Shown: piece after piece, positions 21,998 to 33,879 of the stretch
Position numbering within the stretch: the stretch's first letter is position 1
Layout: each line of letters starts with the position of its first letter
Assembly (NCBI GenBank): GCA_963693305.1
Contig: OY855906.1
Location: 13,229,602 to 13,293,601, forward strand
Length of the DNA: 64,000 nucleotides
Source of the DNA: Meandrina meandrites
Taxonomy: Eukaryota > Cnidaria > Anthozoa > Scleractinia > Meandrinidae
Reading direction: 5' to 3'
The notes under the pieces: generated by a model
Told to the model about the DNA's origin: nothing
Databases searched by the model: none
The model's input: only the letters and a program-made list of their open reading frames with translations
Program-made: the position numbers and the translations under genes

Positions 21998-22464
21998 ATG
22001 AACACAACCGCATATTCTTTTCGATCTTGTATCCGAGGCTATCATGAGTATAAAGATATCTGGGATGCAGTTGTTGGCGAAGTTCTGGATTGTGAGGTAA
22101 GACTCTTCGAGGATGTGATTGTAGTTATGACCGGTTCTGAGCGAACTGAGTGATTTCACATCTATATTTTCTGCAGCACGAGCCTGATAACCCACACAAC
22201 ACCCACGCTGTTGCTGTAAAAGGGGTTCGGGACCAAGACGGGACGCTTCAGATCGTGGGTCATGTGCCCTTGACACTTTCACGAGTCTTCCACTTATTTC
22301 TAAAGCACGGAGGTCAAATATCAGTGAAGGTGGTCAGAAAAAGAAGAAACAAGGGTGTTGGACTGGAAATTCCAGCTATTTATTCCTTTTTCCACAAGAA
22401 GCCTTCAAAGATAAAGAAATTAATAGAACTTATAAGAGACAAAGAGGATAAAGTCGATCTGTAG
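21998..22464 (+). CDS. HIRAN-domain protein carried inside the Tigger element
   Basis: Two exons: 21998-22096 (ATG, 33 codons, ending ...EVLDCE, then GTAAGA) and 22177-22464 after TTTTCTGCAG, an 80-bp phase-0 intron. The 128-residue product begins MNTTAYSFRSCIRGYHEY, then EVLDCE, HEPDNPHNTHAVAV, VGHVPLTLSRVFHLFL and LEIPAIYSFF. G-x-x-[FY]-[QHE]-x-Y near the start, then 'E-x-x-N-x-x-x-x-AV-V-...-VGH-[LV]P' is the HIRAN domain (found in HLTF/Rad5 and as stand-alone proteins), which binds 3' single-stranded DNA ends. Transcribed away from the transposase with about 280 bp between the two start codons. A lysine-rich C-terminus (KKPSKIKKL) could aid DNA binding. Intact frame and canonical splice sites suggest it is functional cargo. 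Confidence 0.75.
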
Positions 22465-22784
22465 ATGTTTTTGTGCTAGTATTGTATAAAGCTGTAATGA
22501 GCGGCTGCCCTCGTGTTACAGGATTAAAGAAATTTCATCCTTGTTGGTCTGTTTGCTATTAATCTTTCGTCACATGTTGACATTTATTCGTTATATCGAG
22601 GTATATTTTACGTTTGGGCTCCTGGATTGTGTTCGTTATAACGAGGATTTCGTTAAATCGAGGTTCGTTATATCGAGGTTCTATTCCATACATTTTACTG
22701 TAATTTTGGCCGGGCTGAAGAAACTCGTTCGTTATACTGAGGACTTCGTTATACCGAGGTTCGTTAAATCGAGGTTCCACTGTA

Positions 22785-23520
22785 CTGCACTTTTTGTTTA
22801 GTCACGAATTGCTGTCGTTCTTAAATATACATGTCAATATTTCTCAAATATTCATACTGCACAGCTCCTTTATTGGATTGCTGCTCGACAGTCAGTTAAG
22901 AATCACTGTGCTTGAAAGAACATTTAACTTTTCGTAAGACAAGTGCCTTGAACTCTGTGGCTAGAACATTCCATAAAGGGAAAGATGTGCGAAAGCAAGA
23001 CGTGGAATTGGATAATGTTGAATTAGTAATTCATCGCAAATGGTCTCAACTGAGGTTTTATGCTTTCGTTGTTGTGAAGTCACCATCAAAGTATCTTGTA
23101 GCGAGTGGATGAATTTAAAGTTTGGATCACTGAAGCAGGATTGACGGTTGGCACTATTGACAGATCGTGCATCCAGTGAATATTCAGATTTTAGATTGTG
23201 CCTGTGTATAGAGCTGAGGATAATTTATTGTGCGTTCAGTGTAGTTTCATCATGCTTTCATAGCGCTTAAATGGTGCCGCATGAAAATCACGATGTAGAA
23301 CATTGCAGAGCAAGTTAATTGAGTGTCGCTGCACGATATTGATGTCGAGAACTGGTCAATTTGCATAATAAAAAATACAGTCTAACACTGGAAACAAACC
23401 AATAATTTTATTCACGGAAAAGGTCTCAAGCAACTTTAGTATATGTGCAGATTTAGAATTGCAGAGTTAGTAGATTATTTATTATTCATTGGGCAGGTAC
23501 GTTAAATAGTTGGTCTCAAG
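22785..23520. other. Spacer
   Basis: A short ORF at 22912-23112 (66 codons, KGKDVRKQDVELDNVELVIH) has no recognised motif. Nothing else supported. Confidence 0.4.
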
Positions 23521-23525
23521 GATGC

Positions 23526-25315
23526 AAAAGGATTCTTGCACCAGTTGGGCCTGAACATCAGTATATTTGTATCTGACCGCCATAGAGGAATAGCCAAGTG
23601 GATTAAAGAGACCTGCAAAAATACTTCTCTTTCTATGAGATTTGGCATGTGGCTTGCTCCGTAACTAAAAAGCTCTTGAAAGCAAGCAAAGAAAAAGGCT
23701 GTGAAGTAAATGTGCAATGGATGATAAGGATTTGTCGCCATATGTACTGGAGTGCCACCTCAACCAAGCAAGATTTTGGCAACCTTATCCCTGCAAAATG
23801 GAATTGGTTCGTAAGGCAGGTAGTGAATAAGCACACGGACCACCCTGACCCTCTTTACAGGAAGTGGATAAAAATTGATGTGTCGGGATGGATGAGAGTG
23901 GCGTGACTTTATTTGAGTCATGCCCAATGACGCCAGTGGGACTGGTTTGAACCGGTTTTCGGTGAACACGAGGGCGAGTGAGAAAGTGTGTTGTAACAGT
24001 GAGTGACAGAGAAAAAACCCAGTGAAAATGAAGCAAGAATAAAGCTGTTGAAAATTGTTAACAAAATCGTCGTGACAGGTGATTTTTTTAATTAACCATT
24101 GAAACTTTTCATTTTCAGTTTATTTTTGTTTATATAATTATGAATTATTGTTAATGATTGTAGTTCTTCAATATCGCTCTTATTGCTACAAATTGCCTAG
24201 ATGGCTGTTGCATTTGTTTGAAAATACAGGTAGAATGTGAAATTTACTTGAAATTGTTCTCTTTTGCAGGCACAGCTGCTAATGACAAACTTAAAAGATT
24301 GCTAACGAACAAACTTCTCTTGGGAGATATAGCAAAGCTTTCACCAGTTTCCTAAACCAGTTTTTTGGAGGGCTTTCATGCCACTCTTGACCACTGGCAC
24401 CAAAAAATGACAAGGTTGTATTGGTTGGGAACCTTTTGCAGGTGGGCCATATTAAACATCAGATTCATATTTTTTTTCTTGGCAGCAAAGCCAAAGGGGA
24501 CACAAATACATTAGAGTTGTTAAGTCTATTTATTGTGGTTTAATTTGCTGGTTTTTTTAAATTTTTTTTACATGTGGTTGGATGCCTTTACTTTTGGTAC
24601 TTCTGACTATGAATAAATCTCTGTAGATTTGTAGATTTTCTGAACATGTATAAATTTCTTCTATTTTATGCAGGCAGTATGAAGCATCTCCTTTTAACTC
24701 TACCAAAGCCTGTTATGAAGGAAGTGCTTGACAGATATCCTGCCAAGGCACCAAAACCTCAACACTCAGTTTGTGGATAGACTGGGCAAAGAAGCAGCTG
24801 TAAAGAAATACAAAGAGTGAGCCGCAAAAAGTAACACACTCTTCCCATCAAGTATGTATTTCTTACTATATGTACTTACTGTAATTATTTCATACCACAA
24901 CAGACAACATTGTGTGGTTCCAATAACCCCCCTCCCCTCTGGAGTTTCCAAAAGTTTCTTTTAATACCCCCACCCCGTCACTGACTCCCCCCCCCCCCCC
25001 CCCCATCTTCTCTGGAATGTTGTGGGCCTTTGACCCCCACCCCACCCCTCTGGAATTTCAAATTCCCTCCATGGGGGGTATGATTATTTTCTGGAACCAC
25101 ACATTATCCTTCTCTTTCTTGAATCTCCTCAAGCACACATTTGGTGGTCATCTGATTAAACTGTGTATGCATTTTTTGATGCAGGTTCAGAGCAAGAAGA
25201 TCTGCAACAGACCACTGTCTCAGTCAAGAACCCAAAAAACAGCCAAACAAGGCTCCGTTGTAAGTGTAGAAAGCCAGGTCGCACTCAAACGAGCTCCAAA
25301 GAAACACAACTAGCT
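23526..25315 (+). pseudogene. RNase H-fold DDE transposase relic, unclassified cnidarian family
   Basis: Pieces in several frames occur in collinear order. 23540-23620: LGLNISIFVSDRHRGIAKWI, the 'D-R-H' strand. 23615-23890: YEIWHVACSVTKKLLKASKE, then HMYWSATSTKQDFG and WFVRQVVNKHTDHPDPLY. 24270-24540: LLLGDIAKLSP, FLEGFHATLDHWHQKM and YWLGTF, the C-terminal 'E-x-x-H' helix. 24674-24880: LLLTLPKPVMKEVLDRYPAK and a continuation in another frame. 25183-25315: RCKCRKPGRTQTSS, a terminal Cys motif. 'SDRHxxIxKWI ... DxWHxxxxxxKKL' is a catalytic-core pattern of DDE transposases such as Kolobok-like proteins. Introns and frameshifts both separate the pieces. The 5' portion is missing. Confidence 0.55.
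24987..25004 (+). repeat. Poly-C run (18)
   Basis: Lies in a C-rich stretch where the phrase CCCCTCTGGA-TTTC recurs at about 24933 and 25045. Confidence 0.95.
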
Positions 25316-25599
25316 TAAAGAAACAAAATTTTTATTTCTTTCTTACTTGCACTGTAATGTTTTTTTTATAATTTGTAGCAGTAATCTGAATGTCAATTCA
25401 ACTTTGAATTACTGTAAAATATAGACTTTCTGCAGCAGTCAATATGCTGCAATAAAACTGACACCAACAAAATGAACTTTGAACTATCCAGCCTTTTGTG
25501 GCACATCTGCTATTAATAAGAAATTTAAAGTTCCTAAAAGGTGAATTCATCTTTTTAATAATTTCCTTTGGCTAATAATTTTCCATTTCCTTTCTAGAA

Positions 25600-26448
25600 G
25601 TGCGGAGAAGGGGGCTTTTTGTTAAAGAACTGTTTGGCCTGCATCTTGGCACTGGGGATTATGGACACCTTGTTCCCAATCACAGTGCTATGTTTCTGCA
25701 TCATTCAGATTATTTTATAAATATTCAGAGAGCAACACATGGAACCCTCTCCTGGAGACCATATCCAACTGCAAAATGTTCTTTGGCATAGTTCAACCAC
25801 CAGCCCAATAGTGAGTTTTGGAAACAAGGGAAATCATGCAACATCATTTTCAGATCCTGTTGAGACAATTGCATTAGCAAGTTTCTACATGACTCCAGTC
25901 TAAATGGAACAAAAGTCACAGTCTACTTTCCCTCTGACTTTTGTGAATGGATGAACTCAAACAGCAAGATATTTCAACAGCTCCAGCTGAGTGCAAGAGT
26001 AGAACAGTTGACACATGTCAATGACCTGCAGCATATATTGGTGCCAGTGTATATGCCCAGCCATTGGGGCTTAATCTTCATTGATCTAACAAATCAAGAG
26101 TTATGTTTTGATGATGGACTGGCGTCAGCTGCCCCTCCAACAGCACTTCCTTTTGCCAAGCACTCTCTAGAACTACTCCTTGAGATGTATACATACCATC
26201 CAGCCCTTCAAACAAGGTTTTGGCAAAATTGCTCTCTCTTCAAGCATTCTGGTATGCCATTTCAAGCATTGATTGATTCAAAAATGATTGGTGTTGGAAG
26301 CTGTGGCATTGGTGCAATCATGGCTGCAAAAGATTTCATAAAATATGAACCATTTTCTATTACACATTTTCACTGGCATTACTCTCAAATGTATCTGCAT
26401 AGGAAACAATTAATGTTGCAGATTCTAAACTGGACTAAGCAGCACTAA
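25600..26448 (+). CDS. Ulp1-like (C48) cysteine protease, TE-associated, 5' part decayed
   Basis: The ATG at 25951 lies inside a longer frame: sequence just upstream reads VTVYFPSDFCEWM in the same frame, and ASFYMTP in another frame before that. The core has HILVPVYMPSHWGLIFIDL with the catalytic His of the 'HW' motif, then LCFDDGL with the Asp region, and IGVGSCGIGAIMAAKDF with the nucleophile Cys, in the order and spacing of Ulp1/SENP family proteases. The oxyanion Gln is not obvious. The preceding block at 25600-25790 (ELFGLHLGTGDYGHLVPNHSA) belongs to an upstream domain of unknown function and ends at a frame break. Ulp1 domains are recurrent cargo of eukaryotic DNA transposons, so this is probably transposon-encoded, not a host SUMO protease. 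Confidence 0.65.
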
Positions 26449-26469
26449 CTTGAGATCTTCAAGACCTGA

Positions 26470-26705
26470 CTGTTCTGTCTTTCTTGGGTAGTCAGTTCAA
26501 TTTGGACTGTTGTTATCTGAAGGCAGAATATTTATAACATTTTCTATAAGGTTTTTTTACTTAGTACTGTCTCTCTTTGGTAGTCAGTCCAGTTTGGGCT
26601 GTTGTTATCTGAAGGCAGAACATTAGCATTTTGTATTATAACTTTAACCCCTGCTCTGTTTCTCTTGGGTAATCAGTCCAATTTGGACTGTTGCTATCTG
26701 CTAAT
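26470..26705. repeat. Three diverged tandem copies of an about 90-bp unit
   Basis: The phrase TCTTGGGTA-TCAGT-CAATTTGG followed by ACTGTTG-TATCTGAAGGCAGAA occurs near 26480, 26575 and 26665 with few changes; the last copy is truncated after TATCTG. It lies directly downstream of the protease stop codon, in what would be its 3' untranslated region. Confidence 0.8.
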
Positions 26706-26867
26706 TTTCACAGTACTGGTCCAGCTTCATAGCTTTTCCATTTTGAAACAAATTTTCCACTCAAATATCTCGTGTGAGCATTAAAATCCTGTACATATTC
26801 TTTTGTAAACATTTTCCTGTATATAGTTTCCTTTTTATATTTTCCTTTTTACTGTACATAATTTTCA

Positions 26868-27107
26868 TTGGCTGGCTGTGCCAGAATGGCAAGAAATAAA
26901 CCGAAGGCAGTGAAGGACAAGGACAAATTGAAAAGCATCTGGAAAAGTGCAAGAAAGAGGTGGAGGAACAAGAAGTCCGTTGAAAAAGGCATTAAGAATC
27001 ATGTTGATGCTGCCAAGCCGCCAACAAGGAGGAAAACAGCCCAAAAGCAATTAATTAGCCAGCAAAACCGCAGAGCCATCGAGATGTGGCACATGCCCCT
27101 GCCGTGA
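26868..27107 (+). CDS. Small very basic ORF
   Basis: 79 codons with about 30 Lys/Arg residues (ARNKPKAVKDKDKLKSIWKS, then ARKRWRNKKSVEKG and KPPTRRKTAQKQ). It follows the Ulp1-like gene on the same strand and may be its 3' exon or a separate small nucleic-acid-binding protein. No family recognised. Confidence 0.3.
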   Translation: MAGCARMARNKPKAVKDKDKLKSIWKSARKRWRNKKSVEKGIKNHVDAAKPPTRRKTAQKQLISQQNRRAIEMWHMPLP

Positions 27108-28890
27108 AGGAAATTTGTTCAACAGAAGTTGTTACACATCTTGAAAATTCTTGGGTACTGGGACATTTGGCTCCTGTTATTTGGGGAACTATTGAAGATA
27201 CGTGGTTGCTGTCAAAGAATAATATTTAAGATCAGCAAGAAGATGCCCTTAGACATGGCCGAGATGATTAGCAACTTGGGCAACTTAGCAACTTGTGCTT
27301 GAAAAGCGAAGGAAAACTGGAATCTGGTAATAATAGACTATGGCAAATGTGGTTTATATCGGATCCAAAACCACTGATGTCTTTGCCTATTGCCAAACAG
27401 TGCTAGTACCAGGAGAAGTATCCCCATATCACTCCAGAAATAGTTCATGGAGACGGCAGTGTTTTGTCTGACATTTTGTTTTCCTTTGATATCAAGTGAT
27501 CCACAATGTGTATGTGCACCAGAATAAATTTAAGAAGTGCTAGTTAAGCCATCAGAGACCTGACTAACCGTTTTAGTCCTCAAAACAACATTTTAAGATT
27601 TATTTTATTTCATTTAACTTTATTTATACACGGAACAAACCATCAGGGCATTTAAAAATATGTATTACTTATTTAAATTGCATAAGATGTAGATGATATG
27701 GCTATGGCTAAGGAATGTGAATTTCTTGTCTTTGTTACAGTAATTCCTGTCAAGACTTTGTTATGGGTTTGCTTTTTTCTTAATACTGAAGGGCAATAAG
27801 GATGGAAAATTAGCTATCAAATTTGATGTACAATATAATGCAGAAGGGTTTGGCCTCTCAGTATTTGCACAACTTAGGATGCCAAATTAGCATTCATATT
27901 TGGTTCAAAACATACTGATTAACTAATACGTTATTGAGCCACAATAAAATGATATTTATCTTCTCTTTATACCAGAACTCTCCCTTAAATCTGTGGTCAA
28001 TCAAGAGCTATCATGAACAGACTGGGTGCAAGTTTATGCAATAGATGAAACGGGTAAGCAATATACATTGTTGGACAAGAGCTGCAAAGCTAAGAGACCC
28101 CTAATCTCTGTGATTATTGTTAAAAATAGGTAATGCCAACCAAACGCAACCAAAGCTGGAGCAATTTATAACCTTTTTTACCTTCAAGCTAAAAAATACA
28201 ACAAACCTACAAAGGCAAGGCTGCCCCTAATTGGACCTACAGGCTGCTGCACTTCTATAGAAACAGCTGTTGTAGAGAGGCAACTGAAGGAACTAGACAC
28301 CAATACTTGGCTCCGTCAACACCTTAATCTGGCCATTCTCAAACCATGGGTGTGCATTGTCTTCTGATGATGATAAAGATGATGTGCCTTCAACCATGGA
28401 TTAAGATTGACTGATTTACATAACTTCTTTATAATTGTCAGCGAACAAATTCCACTGCCCGCTGCTTCAGCTTCATCTCAAAAGCTTGCTGATGAATACA
28501 CAGAAGGCTCTTCCGATGAAGACATTATGGGCCCTGAAGGTGAAATACCAGAAGGATATTGACTTGTTTCCATGGATAGCCTAAAAGAATTCGCAAGGAG
28601 GATTAATTCAAATTCGCAATGAGCTTCCAGAACATAATTTTGCTTTTGCTATTCCATCTGGTGTTCGATTTTGGTGGCCTTGTTGAATGACCCGTTATAC
28701 GTTACAACTACGTCATCACATCACATTACTCACTTCACTTGACACATGAATCAATGAATCTTGTCTTGTGATTTTGCTTGCTTTCGGTAACGTGGTCTCG
28801 CCATTTTTATAATGTCATTTCATACGATTCAGAAATTAATATTTGTTGTAAATACTTGTAAATATTACCTTTTAAGCTTTTATCGTCAGT
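27108..28890. other. Decayed coding remnants, unassigned
   Basis: Short plus-strand phrases look coding: about 28018-28112 (WVQVYAIDETGKQYTLLDKS), about 28262-28345 (AVVERQLKELDTNTWLRQHL) and about 28442-28560 (ASSQKLADEYTEGSSDEDIM). They lie in different frames and match nothing I can name. They may be 3' exons of the protease-carrying element. Confidence 0.3.
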
Positions 28891-29232
28891 TGTAAATATG
28901 CCTCCAAAGGGCCGATGTCACAAGCAACCTGCTGCCTCTGCGGAAAGCTGGCTTGACGATATTCGCCAAGAGGTTGATCGTTCTTTACAGTGGAGAACAA
29001 TCTCCTTGATGCCTTTCGATCATTTACTTCCACGCCACTCAATTTGGATGCAATCAGAAAGCTTCCTGCAAAAGTACTGTTTGCACATGTGGCATCCATA
29101 TACGAGCTGCCCTTGGTGTCTTTTGTCACCTCATCAGCACCAGTGCTGGCTGTTTTGCCTCAGTCACTTCGCTCAGACACAGTGTCCCGGTTGATGAGGC
29201 TTCCTTTGGAAGAGGCAAGTTTGATTCCTTAA

Positions 29233-29790
29233 GAGTCTCTGACTCAGTAATCCGGGCAGGGGTCGGAAGAAGGGGGTCGGCCGATCTCCACCATATTTAT
29301 GTTGCATAGAGGGCTTACCTAACTAGTAACCATGGCAACATTTTTTTGTTGATTGACTTCATTGTTTCGGAGATCAGACCACCCCCCCCAAAAATTGCCC
29401 CAATGGCGTGACAAAAGTTGCGATTTTAGGCCAACTTTAGCGGTGTGTATCTCTGAACTTTTTCAAGCAACAGGTTTAATTTTACATCAACATAACACTT
29501 ATCCTTTGGTGGTTTTAATGCATACAAGAACAAGTGTTTACTATACATCATTCATGTTCTGTATGCAATCATAGAAGGCATACTTCGCGACGTTTTCAAA
29601 AGTCGCAAAACTAGGCATTTTAAAATTCCTGTTTCTCGAGGGTCCGGGAAGATACAACTGTCAAACTAATTGCAAGTTACTCACCAGATATAGGAGAATG
29701 TTTTAAGCCAGTGTTAAAATTGGGCCAGCGAATTTGAATTTTTTAACGGTTCACTGTTTTGCCACTTCGACGACTTTCATTTACCCAAGC
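29233..29790 (+). repeat. Left terminal inverted repeat
   Basis: Pairs with 35169-35744. Landmarks in both arms: GGGGTCGGCCGATCTCCACCAT, a GGGGGG/CCCCCC run, and TCATTTACCCAAGC at the inner edge. The homologous stretches on the right read as the minus strand. Confidence 0.93.
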
Positions 29791-31678
29791 AAATTCTGTA
29801 CAATTACGGATTCCCTGCTGCTGGCGATCATATTATCCGAATTTCGCTTTCGAGCGCCCCTGATGGGTATGAACAACCAACAGCTATGGCTTCTTGTCAT
29901 GTTATTTATGATTTCGCTGAGGAATACAATTATTTCAAACGAGAGCCAAGTAAATGTATACCGGGGATTGCGTGACAACAGATCAACACGTTTCTTTCAG
30001 CGTAGCCATAGAACCAAAGCCAAAGCGTCCACATAGATGAACAGAATGTTATCTTTCCTCCTTGAATACGTGATCCTAGCTCATAAATAGATTTCAGATA
30101 TCCTGTAAGCGAGTTCCAAATCCAGTAGATAGCAGATAAAATAATGTCGATCTCCGTGTATAAAGACTGTCGTTGGTATGCAAATATACGGACATTTCCA
30201 CTGACTTCCGTCACCTTTTGAGGCTTGGTTTTAGTCCGTTTATTCCTCGTAAATTTCCATCCATGGAACGAATAATAAGTTGCATAAGAGGTGGATAACA
30301 TTTGCCCAGCCGTTGGCAAAATGACTGCATAATGAACTTCGTCGGGACGGTTCACAACATGAAGCCTTGCGAGTGGACTGGGTATCAGAAAGGCAGCGGG
30401 TTTGTCGGAGGGGGAAGGGGTCGGAAGGAGGCTTGTTAAAAAAATTCTGATACCAATAACAATTTCTAACGTTTTCGACAATTCGTTTTCTGTTGTTTAT
30501 CTTGTTTTTTCGTCTGCACACGTTGTCTTTGATTCGCTCGCCATGTATCGTGGTTAGATCCTGGTCCGTTTCATAGTTACGAAGAACCCAAGGGAGAGTT
30601 TTGTACAAAGTCCCGACTTTACACACGGCGATATATACCCAGTTTTTTATTAGAGATTTTTAGTAGGTGTGCGGCAACCGTAATATTTGTGAGTGATGGT
30701 AAACTTTCTTTTGTTTTTGCCATCATCTAACTGCTACGCAACATTCGCGATTTAGTGATAATTCAATTACTCAGAAAAGCATGTACATTTCATCGTGGGA
30801 ATAAGACATTTTGTCTGGCTTCAAGAAGATGATAAAGCAAAGTACAGGTGTTAACAAATTGGAAAAGCGTTTTTTCTTTTTCATTTTGTTTCCCTAGAAA
30901 TGGCTTCACTGACAAATGTATCCTTTTAGTTTGTAAATAATTTTTGGCGTTTAGTGGAAACATGATTGCCGCTTTGAAGTCTGACAATCGTCTGATGACC
31001 TTCATTAACAGAAAACTAATTTCCGCAACAAGTTGGGTTAGCACTGTGTTTGCAACAGCTGTCACTCACAACGCGAATGCATGTAATTGTACACTATTTA
31101 CTTTACCTAAAAAAATGGAATATCAGGTCCGTAGGGTGGCTTTTCTGGGGGGTTCTTTTTGGGGGGAGTTATTTTTTAGCGCCAGAGGCGCTAACAGGAG
31201 CGCCAAAGGCGCGATCCTCTAAGCGGCATGCCTCCCCAGGAAATGTTGCAAATTTAGGTTCTCTCAAGTGCCATTTCTTGCATTTCGACATCATTTCTGA
31301 GGTGGGATGCATTTTCCTACAATACTAGCTCTTCGGAATGTACTTAAAAAAAAAATCTAAAAAAAATTCTGAAATATTCAGAAATGAGTGTGTGCATTTA
31401 GACAGTTTTCAAAACACATGTACAAATATGAATGAATGATGAATTATGATGACTTATCTGACGTCAATTAACCAATCCAAAAGATTAGAACTTCTCATTA
31501 TAGTGCTAAAATGTTGCGGCTTTCTCCGATAATCCTGGCAAGGAAGGTAGTCGTCCGTGTTATCGACCGATCACACTCTTTTAATTGCTTTGTGTAAATT
31601 TGTTTATATTTATCTTTTCGACCCCCCTAAAAATGTCGACTTCAAAATTTCAAGGGGGTTCGTTTGAACCCCTCGGAA

Positions 31679-31698
31679 CCCCCCCCCCCCCCCCCCCC
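31679..31698 (+). repeat. Poly-C run (20)
   Basis: Uninterrupted C homopolymer following GAACCCCTCGGAA. Confidence 0.95.
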
Positions 31699-32279
31699 AA
31701 GTTCACACAGGTCCCTAATCTGGTTTCATACCTCGGTGTAAAAGCTTGTGACTTTTTTCTTTGTTTTAGAGCTTTTGTTTTCCTACTCCATATTGTTTGG
31801 AAGTTCATTGTTCTTAGCTTTGCCTCACTGGTGCGTTTCACAGGTTTTTAGCCAGTTTTTTTGCCATTCCAAAGCGGAATGTCCACGCTGCAAATTTAAC
31901 CGCTCCGTTTCGTTACTTTTATTGGTTCCCTTTTTCACCCACATGTAACGAGAAACTGTGACAGAAGTCAGTGGGTAGTCAGAAACGTAGAAAAGGATTG
32001 CTGATTTTCTATTGCGGCTCACTCTGAGCTGACTCCAGATCCGTGGAGGTGTCAAAACAGAAATGCGGTGCCAATTCCTTTGTTTAGTCACAAGGAAGAC
32101 GTTGGTGGGTACACTGTATCTGCGTTCATTTGGGCTCAGTGGAGCGCGCAGGCGACACGAACGAGTCTTTTAACAGAAGAACATTTTACTATTACAAAGA
32201 CGCGAATGTTTTACTGGAAAATAGACCACTGATAGAATTTATACGAAATTACATCCGGGATCGTGGCGGCGTATTTTCC

Positions 32280-32301
32280 ATATCCTCACTAGTGAGGATA
32301 T
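32280..32301. repeat. Perfect 22-bp palindrome
   Basis: ATATCCTCACT followed immediately by its exact reverse complement AGTGAGGATAT, with no spacer. It lies inside the ORF at 32130-32375. Confidence 0.9.
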
Positions 32302-32574
32302 CAATAACGTCATTTCGTGCCATTGTACTGCTGCCAAACTTTGTCAAACGCTGGCTGAAAGATGGCGATCGATAGAAAAATTAAGTTCACTGAAGCTGAC
32401 ATAAAATTGTTCATGAAGGAGCAGAAACATACACACACGAAGAAGGAAACTTCAGGACTTAAAACAATTCAAGGACTGTTTCTTGAAAAGTAGAAAGTAC
32501 ATTATACGTTGGCTCAAAGATATGAATTTTATGTTCTCATGGCAAAATCAGTATCTCACTCGTGAAATATTGGT

Positions 32575-32575
<1 letters not shown>

Positions 32576-32606
<31 letters not shown>

Positions 32607-32668
32607 TTATTATTACTAAATTATTATTATTATTATTTTTATTATTATTATTATCATTATTATTACTA
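32576..32668. repeat. (AAT)n / (ATT)n inverted microsatellite
   Basis: About ten AAT repeats up to 32607, a short spacer, then an interrupted ATT array to about 32668. The two halves are complementary and can form a long AT hairpin. Confidence 0.9.
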
Positions 32669-33879
32669 TTTATTTAACGAGGGTTACATAATTTTCTGGT
32701 TGCCCAGTAGTTTACAATATGGTCCTCCCTCGTTTTACATAAAATAGAATGCCACTAAAACATAAAATTCATATCTTTGAGTCACCGTTAACATTCTCTG
32801 TCAATTAATTGGTTTGGCAACGGTTAAGAAATAACAAAAAATGACTATTTCCATGCAAAAAAGGACTATTTCCATGAAAGACCATTAAACTCACTCGTGA
32901 AATATTGTATATCCGTACATAAATTTCTTATCTACAAAATCTATTAATTCGCCCACCTTGTACATACAATCAACGGTTTTTGGATTTCCCCACCTGTTGT
33001 TTTGCTTCGTGGTTTATTTTTCCATCTGCTTTTTTCTGCTTTTTTTCCTATTGCGCTAAAGAAAGTGATGTATCAGAAACAGAGGGCTGAAGTAGAAGAG
33101 ATACATATCGCTTAGATATCGCTTTCCCTTGATTTCAAAATTGACAAATGAATCCAGGGCGTGGGATAGAAGGAAAATAGCGTGACTACTTGTTGCTACC
33201 CTCTGCACCAAAAAGTTCGATCAAGGACACTCCTCAACACCTTTTATGGGGTTTCTGTCTTATTATTTTATTACTGTTACGGGTGTGAAAAAAAATATTA
33301 TTCCGCCGAAACCTGCTGTCCTTGCTAGCCAAGTAGGAAGGCGTAGTCTATAAAATCACACTGATTAAAAACATCATTGCATTGGTTGCAAGTTACAATT
33401 TAAAATATTTTCGTTTTTTGTTGGTGATCCTTGTAATCTGATTGGCTCTCAGAAGTGCGATTTATTCACAAATCTTTCTAATTTTTGTTCGAAATCGCAT
33501 CTTTTTCTGAGCAATGAGAAAGAAACACTAAAACAAAGCAACCAATCAGATATCGATTTTAAGGCCTGTTTAAAGTAACCAATCAAATCACTGGGGAAAG
33601 GAGTGTGATTTATTCCCGAATTAGACCATTTTTTTGGTCAAAGCCGCATCTTTTTTAGTTTACTGGAACACTTAAATATTGGTACTGACTAAAATCCTGT
33701 AGATGGGCAATTCAGTTGTGCATTTCAAAATGCATGTAATTTAGTGGTAATTGAACTTCGTGTCGTGTGCTGTGCACTCGAGATCTCAGACCAAATGGCA
33801 CTCCACTCAGCTCAGATACCAGTATAAATAAGCGTTGGTTTTCGAAACGGCAAGTATGCAACACGCACTCGTCTGCGGA

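Larger units (their letters stand above)
19491..22782. mobile_element. Complete Tigger/pogo DNA transposon with two genes (3.29 kb)
   Basis: The left end CAGTGAAACCTCGATTTAACG starts at 19491 and the right end, read in reverse, is CAGTGGAACCTCGATTTAACG, ending at 22782. Both ends are flanked by TA (19489-19490 and 22783-22784), the Tc1/mariner target duplication. Inside each end several copies of TTCGTTATATCGAGG or its complement form sub-terminal arrays (19545-19625; 22590-22770), probable transposase binding sites. The element contains a 577-codon-equivalent transposase on the minus strand and, divergently, a spliced HIRAN-domain gene. Termini are well preserved, so the insertion is fairly young. 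Confidence 0.93.

Noticed and set aside
29930..30626. Transposase for the TTAA element on the minus strand
   Set aside because: Overlapping ORFs in two frames without DDE motifs, Cys-rich C-terminus or other piggyBac or Kolobok features.
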